Shown here one piece after another: positions 21,395-32,053 of a DNA stretch of 64,000 bases (positions are counted from its first letter, which is position 1; the number at the start of each line of letters is the position of its first letter). Position numbers and translations under genes: made by a program. Origin of the DNA: Vicugna pacos (Eukaryota > Chordata > Mammalia > Artiodactyla > Camelidae); assembly GCF_048564905.1 (NCBI RefSeq), contig NC_132989.1, positions 100,542,257-100,606,256 on the forward strand, in the 5' to 3' direction. A model generated the notes under the pieces. The model ran no database searches. It saw nothing but the letters and a program-made list of their open reading frames with translations, and was not told the DNA's origin.

Positions 21395-24300
21395 CTACCA
21401 AATCTTGATAGGAACAATGAAAAATCTGTGACATTTGAGCCATAAGTCTCTCTACCCATAAGCTCAGCATGACAGAAATTTCTACTCTTGCATGTGCAGC
21501 TGAATTGACAGGGCCTCCTACTCTTCAAACAACTAGTCAAAAGCTCGAGTATCTCCCCAGGAGAGAGAGGCCACCAGTATTTTTCACTCAGCATTGCTTC
21601 AAATTGCAGGAGCTCTGTGACAGGCAAGAACAGCTGAGAAGGCTGGGGTTCTCTTCTACCTAGCCACACTTGTAGGGCAGAGGCTCCATCTCAGCCTTAA
21701 CGAGCTGAGAGTATGGGGCTCCGATTTTACTCACTGAAGCTCAGTAGTAGGGTTGAGATTTTATGGTTGGTGAGGCAAATCCAAAATACGATAGGTTACT
21801 GCCCTTACGGAGTACTCCCACAAATACAGAAGAAGTGTCCTTTCAGGAGAAGTGGGCCCCTGTATTCATGCCCAGGCCCGGAACAGTGGCATAGGGTTTT
21901 TGCCTGGTGCTGGGGGTAGAGATGGGGCGGCTCTGAGGCGATCCCTAAATGACTGACTTTATTTCGAACAGAGTTTGGGAGAGATCAAGCTTAACAGCAC
22001 TTTAGAACATAATGGAGTTTTTGTTGGTCAGAAATTAGAGTAGGCTGGTAATTCCATGAGACAACAAGCTAAACTCTACATAAACTACAAGTTTATCAGT
22101 GAGAACCAGGGAAAGAGATGGCTAATAACAGTCCCTGCATCAGAACAACCTCAAAGTCCTGCCTGAAAGAATACCCTTGGGGAGGGAAGCTAAATGTCAT
22201 CTGATTAAATTGCAGAACAATTTATACCTGCAGCCACTGTCAAAAAACAACAGAGATCAGATGGCAATTAGTGGAAGCTAATAGCTGGATGTGATACCAA
22301 CAGAAGTAGGCCGATTAACAGAAATATCAGGGATGGAGACACTGAAAGACAGCACTGTGAACACCAGTGTCATCCCAGGGGGCCTGGGTGCAAGCCTGAG
22401 GCCATGTGCCTTCTGAAGTTAAATCAGGGTCTGCGTCCTGCTGGGAGAGTATCAGTAAGTACAGTGGTACACCCAAGGTGCTAAATAAACAGACAACATC
22501 AACAAGCTTCCAGTGAGGGGTTGGGGAGTGGGGTGGCATGCTGGTGGTGGCATCAGAATTCAGAATTACTGCAATATATTTTCTAAAATATTCACTCTCT
22601 GATGAAAAGCATGAGATTATAAATAAGCAAATAAACAAAAGAGGGCAATGTGTACACAGGAAATAGAGATGAAATTGCCCATGAGGGGACCTAGAGCTTG
22701 AACTTAGCAGACAAAGACTTCAAAATAGCTACTGTAAATTTTTAAAGAACTGCACAAAACCAAGCTTAAAGAAGGTGTGATGAGAATATCTCATCAAATA
22801 GAGTGTATCAGTTAAAAAACAGAAATTATAAAATGGATTGAATGAACACTCTGGAGTTGAAAAGCATAATAATTGACAGGAAAAATTAGAGTGGGCAGAT
22901 GGGAACTGGCAGAAAAAGAATAAGCAAAAGAATAAGAAAATCTGCAGTTAGATCAAGAGAAATTATGCAATCTGAAGACAAGAGAGGGAAAAAGTAAAGA
23001 TAAATGAACAAGAATCTCAGAAATAATGTGGGACATTTACTTATACCAACATACAAATAACGGGAGCACAAAGAGAGGAGAGAGCTAAGAAAGTAGAAGT
23101 ACTTGAGGAAATCACAGGTAAAACAACTCCAAATTATGACAAAATATTAATTTGCATACGCAAGGAACTCAGTAAGTGCTAATTAGAATTAACTTAGGAT
23201 ATTCTTAGTCACATCATGGTAGACATACTAAAAATTAAGACAAAGAGAACGTCTTGATAGAAGCAAAAGAAAAACAATTTCTTTTTTACAGATACTCCAA
23301 TAATATTAACAGCTAATTTATTATCAGAAAAAAATGAAGTCCAGAAGTCAGTAGGATTACATACACACAGTGCTGAAATAAAGAAAAAAAAACCAATCAA
23401 AAATGTTACCTCCAGTAAAACTCTCTTTCCAAAATAAAGATTAAAAATAATACTTCCCCAGCAAATTGAAACTGAGACATTTATTGCTATCAGATTGGCC
23501 TTATAGAAAACAGTAAAGAAATTCCTCAAAGCTGAAATCAAGAGATTCAAGACGCATGCACAAAGCAAAGAGCATGTTAAATTACATAATTATAAAAGAC
23601 AACATAAATGCATTTTGCATTTTGCATTCTTATTTTAGTTGATACAAAAATCAATTCCATAAAATAGCAGGCATATAATTGTATTGTTTGGCCTGTCATA
23701 TATAGAAATGCAGTATATTTGACATAACAGGACAGGGCAGGGGTTGGGCCCAAAGCTGTACCGGAGTAAGGAAATCATACAAGATGGAACTCAGATTCAG
23801 GGGAAACAAAGAAGAGAACCAGAAATGGTTAATAAGCTATACAACAAATTCTGTAACTGTGTACTTGTTCTCCCTTATTTTCTCAGCTTCTTTAAAAGAC
23901 ATAGGAACACAGAAAGTAACAATTACAACAATGTATTCTGGGGTAATTGCAACATAAATTGATGTAACATGTATACCAATAATAACCCCAAAATGGGGGA
24001 GATTTCTGTATCTTATAGGAATTAAGTTAATATATATTTGAAGGTGATTATGATAACATGTTTCATTAAGCTCTAGATCAGCTACTAATAAAATAACTCA
24101 CAAAAATATAGTGAAAAAAGAGATTAAAGGAATTAAAATATTTCACTATAAAATATTCACTTAATGAAAAAGAAAACAGTCATGAAAGATCCAAGGAGAA
24201 ATTAAGACATGAAGTATTTTGAAAAGGAAAATAAAATGACATGCATAAATCAAAATATATCAGTAATAACAGTACATGTGAGTGAATCAAACATCTCAAT

Positions 24301-24720
24301 TGAAGAACAGAGACTGGTAACTAGGTAATAAAAGGCTGAACTCTATGTTTTCTATTAGAGACACACAAATCAGTGATACAAGTAAGCTAAACGTAAAAGG
24401 ACATATAATCATCATACAAACAGCAAAAATAAGGAAGCTAGAATGACAAAACATCTGACAAAACAGACTTTAAAATGAAAACTATCAGTAGGGATAAGAT
24501 ACTACTAAGACATAAAAGTGAACAATGTACTGATACATGCTACAACATGGATGAACCTTGAAAATCATACATGAAGCAAAAGAAGTCAGCCCCTAAACCC
24601 CACACATTGTACAATTCCACTTGTATGACTTAATTAAGTGTGACATAATTGTCCTTAGGTTATTATATATCTCAGAACAAGAGCTACAAATACAGCTTTG
24701 TCATAGAATATTCATACAGC
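21395..24720 (+). mobile_element. Old L1/HAL1-like fossil with 5' region
   Basis: From about 21950 to 22450 the text follows a remembered L1M-type 5' region in order (tttgggagagatcaagctta; ttggtcagaaattagagtag; gagaaccagggaaagagatg; gtcctgcctgaaag). Around 23215-23440 it matches the segment with gcaagagaaaagc-, cagaaacaatggaagccagaag- and aaaactgccaaccaagaat-type phrases. Near 24350-24480 is the segment ending in 'gactttaaaatgaaaactat'. At 24533-24640 it jumps to the end of L1 ORF2 (gatacatgctacaacatgga). The absence of the RT region suggests a half-L1 (HAL1) or an internal deletion. The part 21395-21950 is assigned by continuity only. Confidence 0.6.
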
Positions 24721-26622
24721 AGGTGAATCAGCACCATGCTAGTTGTATAAAAATGCCCAAATGTAGACACACAGCCGTGCACCAAACTGCAAGTACTTAG
24801 AAAATGTTATCATCTGAAAGCTGTAAGAAATCATAATACAACTACAAATTTCAAACAAAGAATCTAAAAGGCGTTCTGTATGTTTTCCTGGTACTTTGAA
24901 ATCTTTTCAAATTCACTGATATTTTAAAAAATGAACTTCTATCAAGTTAAATATAAAATTTAGAGACAACACATAAATGCTGCTCTATATTAGCTGAATA
25001 CTGGAGTTTGCACTAAGGCATCATGTGTTGATAAGTTGCCAAAGCCTTTCAATTAATTAAGTCACTATATTCGGCTCTGTCTCTGGTGGGTCTTCTGCTT
25101 ATCCCAAGCAGGTGTTGATGGATTAGGACATTTCTTTCTGGCTGATTCCTGATTAAATTTGGACAAAGAACCTGACAGCTGTCACGTTATGTTTCCCATA
25201 ACTCTTTTTCTCAAACCAGAAAGCACCCAAGCCTACTACATGAGAAAAGTGTGTACAGCCATCTTGTGGAGGTAACTCTAAAGTTAGCAAGAGGTATGAA
25301 AAAACACAGCATTTTAATCATCTTATTCAACCATAAGATCTATTTGAGTTGAACGAGAGCAGGAGTTTTAAATAGTTTATTGTATGCAATTAAAACTAAG
25401 TATGTGGTGTGTTTGTTCATTTTCCATTACCCCTGTTTTATTCTATTAACAGCAAAATATTCTCATAGTCTCAGTCTCACTCTCAAGAATGAGTGAGGGT
25501 TACAAATTGTGACTTGGCTGCACTGGATTCCTTCTGAAGTCTTTTTGTCCAGAGAACAGTGGAGATGATAAGTTGGATCTCAGTTCATTATCAAAACAGA
25601 AATTTTTGATTAGCCTTCCATCTCTTTATAGTATTCAAGTTATTTAAACAAATTTTTGCTTTTGTAAAGGAAATTTATTTCAGAATAAAATTCTTATGTA
25701 ATCCTTATGTTTTCTACAGATCTGTTTCTGGTGGACATGTATGAAACAAGTTTCACTAAATTTATGAATAATACCTTATATTGCAATTGCACCTGCATAT
25801 TGTTTTTGTTTTCTGGAAATTGATAGTATATCTTCTTTGAAGCAAGAAGAATAGAAGTCTATTCATCTATTCCTAGCCCTTATGTTTCCTTGGAGCAGAT
25901 AGATACTGAGTAGAACAATCTATGCAACACATGAGACAAACTGTACCGTGCATATAGTCTTCCTTAGTTTCACTCTCTTCATGTGTTTCCTGCCTCTTTT
26001 GGCTTTGTCTCTTTTCACTGGATTAGACCGTATGAGTCTACTTGATTCCACCATCTGAGGCCAACCAGATAAAGGCCTGGGTCTGGGATTTGGTTAAAAT
26101 GTTACTCAGTCCAGGGACTCTGGCTTCTCCAGAAGCTGCCACAGTGACTAGAAAATGCCCTCTGGTATGTGGTGAATGGCAATGGTGATTAACTCCTTAT
26201 GGAGAAACTCCCATCAGAAGAGGTGGAAGGGAAACAGGAGACAGATGCGATTGTTTTACCTTTACTTTCTACAGCGGTCAATTCAGAGTCAGTTTTTGTA
26301 TGGCTTCTTGGAAGACATCCACGTGGTGGAGAGATACTTGTGCAGCAATTTGCTGCGACTCTCTGCAGGTGGTTGTGAAGCTTTGACATGTCCATTTGTT
26401 TCTTATCTTTCTCCACTTCAATCTCTCTTTCTCACTCTCTCTACTCTGAAAATTCACCACATAAGAAATCATTCGCACTTAAGCCTTGCCTTGCCTTAGT
26501 CTTCAGGGAAACTGGATCTAAAATATGAGAGCAAGGAGGCTTTGTGTCTCATCTTAGACAATCCTTTCATGAAGCTGTGCTATGGACCATAGAAGAGAGT
26601 TACCTACTTGTGAGGGTGGCAA
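24721..26622. other. Unassigned sequence
   Basis: No repeat family recognised. The part 26040-26560 has a more even base composition and overlapping open frames on both strands (107 codons on plus at 26176-26499, 75 on minus at 26189-26416). Their mutual overlap and lack of homology argue for chance, possibly within an unrecognised old LTR. Confidence 0.45.
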
Positions 26623-26760
26623 ATGGCTTCTCAGAGGAAGTGACAGATGGACCCGTATCTGCAGCAGGATGGCTTCTCAGAGGAAGTGACAGATGGACCA
26701 GTATCTGAAGCAGGATGGTTTCTCAGAGGAAGTGACAGATGGACCAGTATCTGAAGCAGG
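26623..26760 (+). repeat. 46-bp minisatellite, three tandem copies
   Basis: Units at 26623-26668, 26669-26714 and 26715-26760, each starting atgg and ending gcagg or agcagg. Unit 1 differs from unit 2 at two bases and unit 2 from unit 3 at one, so the array is recent and grew in one direction. The unit length is not a multiple of three, and stop codons interrupt its frames, so it is not a protein repeat. Confidence 0.95.
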
Positions 26761-26963
26761 ATACTCAATGGTATTTAAGCTGTATGCCTAAGTAATTATT
26801 ATGATATCCTTAAAGCCAGAAGAAATGTGGCCATGATTGTAATTTGACACTACTTCATTAGCAATAACAATAGGTTTTGCATTTTTCTCATCTAAATGAA
26901 GGAGAATCTTAGAGAGCATATTATGTAGTATATACAGTAGATACCATACGTGTATAGTATGTA

Positions 26964-26966
26964 GTG

Positions 26967-26998
<32 letters not shown>
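26964..26998. repeat. (GT)n/(GTAT)n microsatellite
   Basis: About 12 GT units followed by GTAT tetranucleotides. Confidence 0.95.
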
Positions 26999-26999
<1 letters not shown>

Positions 27000-27014
27000 C
27001 ACCTATTACACAGA

Positions 27015-27175
27015 CCATGAAATCAGAGTAACCTGACTCAAATACCTGGATTCTTCAGATTGTTAAATTCTCTGAACTTTAATTTTTAGTTTTGTGATCT
27101 AGGACAACAATATTTAAATAAAATTATTTTGCAAGGGCCAAATTAAATGAGAAGATAAGTCAGAATATAGCAAGA
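27015..27175 (+). mobile_element. Probable MIR SINE
   Basis: Degenerate MIR order: gactcaaatacctggattc, ttaaattctctgaactttaa, then caaattaaatgagaagataa, which corresponds to the 'ggattaaatgagataat' block of the MIR 3' part. Confidence 0.55.
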
Positions 27176-27319
27176 GTGGATACTGTGAACACCATTTTGT
27201 CTTCTTTCTTGAACCTGGATGGTAGTTATCTTCCTACACGATGACCATGAGAATTACTTCTCATCACCCACTTTTGGGCTGAGGAGCTTGTTTACTCCTA
27301 CTTTTTATGGTTTGCTTAA

Positions 27320-27428
27320 TTTATTCATTCATTCTGAAAATATTTTTATTTAACTGCTATGCATGTGATACAGCAGTAAACCAAACAACTAAAAAGTCTG
27401 TCCTTTCAGAGCTTATGTTCAAGAAGGT
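27320..27428 (-). mobile_element. L2 LINE 3' end, minus strand
   Basis: Reads as the complement of the L2 3' terminus: ttattcattcattctgaaaa tatttttatttaactgctat, then gatacagcagtaaaccaaac and the phrase ending tcctttcagagcttatgttc. These track the consensus for the L2 tail in reverse order. A typical short L2 remnant. Confidence 0.7.
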
Positions 27429-27594
27429 GGGTCCTTTCCTGCCCCTTTAACTCTTCAGAATCACTAGGTTTTTTTTTTCTCCCTAGGGCCAATATGTACT
27501 AAATTTCCACCCATAAACTAAACAAAAAATACTCCATGTCTCTGTTGTCTTAACAATCCAATATAGTTTGTTTTAAAGCCAAGCTTCTACAGTC

Positions 27595-28290
27595 TGAAAA
27601 TATTGTTGCCATTTTTCTGACCTCCCATTAACTCCTCAACCTACCATAACAGAGCTTCTACCCTCTACATTTCTAGTAAAATTGTTTTCCCCAGTTCACA
27701 GATTACCTTTTAGCTTCAAAACATGATGAATCCTTTTCAGTTCTTGTCTCACTTGACCTCGCTGCACTACTTAATTTGTGGTCTATTAATTTATTCTTGA
27801 AATGGCCTTCTTAGTTTCTGTGACACTATTCTCTACTAGTTTTCTGTCAGTTCCCCTGGGCATTCAAAAAAATAGTAAATTTCAGTTTCTTTGACTTCGT
27901 TTATTTTGTTAAAAAGAGTGTTCCTGCCCCAGGCCCTCTTACTTTTTCAGTATACTAGTCCTGCTTCTCGAGTTCAGTCCTGTCCCCGCATACAGGATGC
28001 CTTCACCATGCCCATACTACTCCAAGCGTATCTCCAGCACTTCAGATCTGCAGGTTTGACGTTTTTCTCTACACGTTTAGAACCTCTGCGCTGTAAGGTC
28101 TTGTGGGCAAGAGAAGGATTTCCATCAAATTCTAACATAGTTTTGAACATATCCAAGCACTTAAGATATGTGAGTTTAAATGTAATCTTAAGTAATTAAT
28201 GTGTGATATTACCCACTCCCATTGGCATACACCTCCTATCACTTCTGATGACTCCCATATGTGTATTTCAGTCTCTTTTTTAAAGAAGTC
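27595..28290 (+). mobile_element. L2 LINE ORF2 fragment, plus strand
   Basis: The plus strand tracks the L2 reverse-transcriptase region: cagttcttgtctcacttgac followed by ctcgctgcactacttaattt corresponds to the LLDLSAAFDTVDH motif. Its right end (gatgactcccatatgtgtat) corresponds to the 'ADDSQIY' region. The middle (about 27960-28230) aligns poorly and may contain another insertion. No intact frame. An open frame of 102 codons at 27891-28199 is incidental. Confidence 0.55.
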
Positions 28291-28482
28291 TCATGTCATT
28301 ACTCACAATGGGACCAGATTTATTAGGGTAAAATGAGCTCAAATCTTGAAAGTTTTCTCACCTAAAGTTTTTCTCCGTCTTATTTTCCACAAGATACAAC
28401 CTACACACCTTAGCAGGGAATACACATTTCTTCACTTGCTGACCTTTTCCGATAAACTGCATGCAATGTTTCTTTGTTATCA

Positions 28483-28895
28483 TGCTGGTCATTTTGATGC
28501 ATCAGCTTGTCTAGGTTACAATTCCCAGTTGCTCAGACATTAATTTGGTGTTTCTGTGAAGGTATTTTGTAGATATGCTTGAACTCCATAATCAGTTAAT
28601 CATAATCGGTTTAAATAAGGAATATTATCCTTGAAAATATGGGTAAACCAGATTCAATCAGTTAAAAGGTCTTAAAAGCAGAACTGAAGTTTCCCTAAAA
28701 CAGAAAACCATGCCTATGGGTAGCAGTTTCTGCCTATGTCCCTGAGTTCAGGTAAGCCTTCCCTGATGTCCTACCTTATGGATTTTAGATTGCCTATATA
28801 GCTCCCACAACTGTGTAAGCCCATTTTTTTTGAAGTAAGTATCAGTATACATCTCTTGCTCATTTTGCTTCTCTGGAGAACTTCTAATGATACAG
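28483..28895 (+). mobile_element. 5' LTR of the ERVL fossil
   Basis: It starts tgctggtcattttgatgcat and runs through ggtgtttctgtgaaggtatt and a central phrase about ccaatcagttaaaaggtctt. It ends in ctctggagaacttctaatga followed by tacag, a familiar ERVL/MaLR LTR terminus. The polyadenylation segment is present but decayed. The subfamily was not assigned by eye. Confidence 0.75.
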
Positions 28896-30420
28896 ATTTT
28901 GGTACTGAGAGCAGTTCTGGGGAAACAGAATCTTAAGGATAAGTTCTCTGAATCGGTTTTGTGTGACACAGAATTGGTTCTCCAATTAGATTTAAAAGCA
29001 TTCAATTATTCTATTTTGGGGTGGGGGGAAAATAGTAATAGTAGCTCATGGCATAATGTGGAAATAGAGATACACAAAATATCACCATTGGATACTTCTA
29101 ACCAAATACTTATATGGGACAAAATTCTGGGTGACCATATTTTTGATACCTTGGAACATTTTTGTCAAACTAATGAGTGTAATGAAATTGGTTGGCTGCT
29201 CCTAATTGAGTTGAACAAAGTAGAGAAAGAAAAAGATAAGCTCAGGTATTCAAATTCCATCTCAACTCCACATACATCTTCTATATCTTCCTTATAAGGC
29301 ACCCTTATATCCTGTAGCCACAAGGCTGAGATTTCTGAAAACTAAATCTACAGCCTAATTCTTTAAGACACTAAATTAAGGTACAAATTATATTCTCAAC
29401 TTGACAAGTATTTTCTGTTAAAGCAAGAGCATTGATTGAGAAGGAACAGGATCCCAAAAGTTGTCTTTGGGACATATGGGCAGATCACACTGAAGCTGGG
29501 GACACTGGATCCCTGTATTCTGACAAGTCTTCTTTGCCCATTGAAATAGCCTTTTCACCTCTGCCAGGGGATGCCAGCCCTTATTTTCCTGATGAATTCA
29601 TTATGGCCTCCCTTGAAGTAGTTGCCTTGCAAAGCCCTGCTGATTTTCTTCAGGGTCTATTCCTGCCACACTCCTTTGCTTTTTAGACCTATAATTATGC
29701 TCAAGTACAGACAATTCCCAACAAGTGAGGCACAAAATAACCCACATGGGGGTGTGATGCACACCAAGAGGTCTGCATAGTTTTCCCAAATTATATAGAC
29801 AGAAATCTGGAGGAATATATGTAGGAATAGATCTTAAAGTGTGAGGATCATAGTGGAAGAAATACAAAGCTGTATCAGACTGAATTTACTGATAAGGATA
29901 CACTACCAGAGATTCTGTATTCAGTGTTTCAGACTGATGAGTCAGAAAGGCCCAACAATTTGGTGTGTTGGCTGTAACAAGGATACAAAGATGGCCAACA
30001 CCAAATGAAGTTGAAAAATCTAAATCACTTTGATTTTCCACAGGAGAAAATACCTAAAGTCTAAGGGAAATGGAATGTCAGAGTGGATTCATCATAAAAG
30101 ACCACTTTCTACTCCCTGGGAAGGTCCATAGGACACACTTTTCACCAAGACTATGAGTTATAACTTTATAAGAGGAGATTCCAAGATTGTAAGATATTTT
30201 GTGACCATTCTTCTCGGTAGGTAAGAAATTACAGTGGTAATTACCATCCCTGAGGTTAGATCCCTAAATACAATGGGAATGATGGGATCTTGGGGTTTTA
30301 GCACCAAATGGTGGCTCTTCATCACCAAAGGATAAGTAGTTGGGGTTCCCATAAAGGACAAAGCAGTAATCAGAACAGTCTAACTTACACAAACATATAG
30401 CAATGATAGTTGATGATTCT

Positions 30421-30448
30421 AGGGTTAGGGTCAGGGTTAGGGTTAGGG
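30421..30448 (+). repeat. Interstitial telomeric repeat (TTAGGG)n
   Basis: About 4.5 consecutive hexamers of the vertebrate telomere repeat, with one TCAGGG variant, preceded by 'gattct' and followed by 'aaaataaa'. It sits inside the ERVL fossil, so it arrived after that insertion. Short tracts like this are usually put down to telomerase activity or capture at a repaired double-strand break. No telomere or fusion context is present. Confidence 0.9.
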
Positions 30449-31866
30449 AAAATAAAAGATGGACCTTACACTAGATTCTTTTTCAATCTGCATAGCAAGA
30501 AAAGTTCTAGAGCTAGTGAACAGAAGACTAATTTGAGTGTATGATTGGAATACATATGCTCAGCAACTGATAGAATCTCCACATTGGTTTCCTGACCTGT
30601 AGAAAGGACTATTATGTTAAGAAATGCCAAATAGAAGCCCCTGAAATTGACTCTACCCACAAAAATAGTGAATCAAAAGCAGTAGTGGATGGATTACAGG
30701 TAGCACTAAAGACCTGAAAGATGCAGAGTTGATGATTCCTCCCATATCACCACTTAGCTTTCCTATTTGGCCTGTGCAGAAAATAAGTGATAATGGGTTA
30801 TTTTAAACTTACTCAGATGACACTCAACTGAAGCTGCTGTTCCAGACGTGAGTTTGTTGCTTGAGCAAATTAACATCTCCCCAGATACTAGCATGGAGCA
30901 ATTTATCTGATTTTTTTTTCTATACCCATGAGAAAAACCCACAAGAACCAGGAATCTTCATGTCACAAGGCCAGCAGTACATATTCACTCTCTTCTGCTA
31001 GAGTTAAATCACCTCTCCAGCCCTGCCTAACAATTTAGTCCATAGGGATCTTGATCGCCTTTTCCCTTTCACAAGACATCACACTTGTACATTTCATCGA
31101 TGTTATTATGTTGAGTGGACTTAGTGAGCAGAAACTAGTAACTATTTATAGATACATTCATAAGGTCTTTGTATATGCAGAAGGTGAGAAATAAATCCTA
31201 CAACATTTCAGGGAATTCTATCTCTGTAGGACTTTGTTGGGTCTGGTCGTGTGGATTACATTGAGACATATCCCTTTTCTGGCAAAGGATTAATTGTTTT
31301 ACTCCTAGTAGTCTTCTTTAGATTTTGGAGGCAACATGTTTCTCATTTAGATATTCTATTCTGCTCTGTTTACTGAGTGACCCAAAACACTGCTAGGTTT
31401 GAGGGGGACCCAGAAAAAGAATAATCTGCAACAAGCTGTTTCAGTCTTAGTTCCAGTGTTTGAAAGCTGAGGGGCTCTTCAGGAACAGCATATTGTCTGA
31501 TAAACCAAGCCATAAATATGAGTATACACAGCAACACTCTATCATCAAATAGCAGTGATATATATGAGATAAGGCTCCAGCTGGCCCTGAAGGCACAAGT
31601 AACCTGCATTTGGAAGTGAAAAAAATACAAATGTCCTCTGTTTCTGGTGAATTATTGTCTCTCTCCTTGCCTGTACCTATGGCTTTATTACGAATTCCTG
31701 TGACCAGTAGACTGAGGAACAGACAACTTGAGCCAGGTTTACAGATAGTTTGTATGGCATGCAGGCACACTCTGGAAGGGGATAACTGCATCATTACAAA
31801 CTTTTTATGGAGTATCCTTGAAGGACACTGGTGAAGAGAAATTCTCTGAGTGAGCAAAACCACCTG

Positions 31867-32053
31867 TGTGACTCTGAAGAAATCTGTAACACCATCTCAT
31901 GCAAGTTTCCTCATCTGTGAAATGCATAAAAAGAATACCACTGCAGGAATATTTTTGAAAGATTATTTGACAAAATACATATAAATCACCTAAGACAAGA
32001 GTTGCATTATATGCAAGCCATGTGTTTTGCTATTGCTATCTATTATTATTCCA
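31867..32053 (+). mobile_element. MIR SINE
   Basis: Clear MIR order: gtgtgactctgaagaaatct, aagtttcctcatctgtgaaa, then a 3' part ending in tgctattgctatctattattatt, equal to the MIR tail. It directly follows the last readable ERVL pol text, so it either inserted there or marks the ERVL truncation. Confidence 0.85.

Larger units (their letters stand above)
28483..31866 (+). mobile_element. ERVL-group endogenous retrovirus fossil: 5' LTR, gag-like region, pol region
   Basis: Parts in order: an LTR (28483-28895), a leader with the ERVL-style primer-binding neighbourhood beginning ttggtactgaga (about 28899), a gag-like region (about 29420-30050), and a pol region with reverse-transcriptase (about 30850-31430) and RNase H text (about 31480-31865). 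No 3' LTR is seen; a MIR abuts the right end. The element is thoroughly broken, with many disruptions in every region, and cannot make virus. Its decay fits an insertion early in placental history. A short telomere-type repeat lies within it. Confidence 0.8.

Noticed and set aside
23209-23568. 119-codon minus-strand open frame with hydrophobic, Phe-rich stretches
   Set aside because: It is the antisense of A-rich L1/HAL1-like sequence; runs of Phe and Lys codons come from A- and T-runs, not from a membrane protein.
26176-26499. 107-codon plus-strand frame near the minisatellite
   Set aside because: Two minus-strand frames overlap it equally well and no homology is visible; chance.
28887-29867. 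Several 84-136-codon frames between 28.9 and 29.9 kb
   Set aside because: They fall within the broken ERVL fossil and are remnants or chance frames, not host genes.
30421-30448. Chromosome-end or fusion site
   Set aside because: Only about four and a half hexamers in one orientation, with ordinary interspersed repeats on both sides; no head-to-head telomere arrays or subtelomeric repeats.
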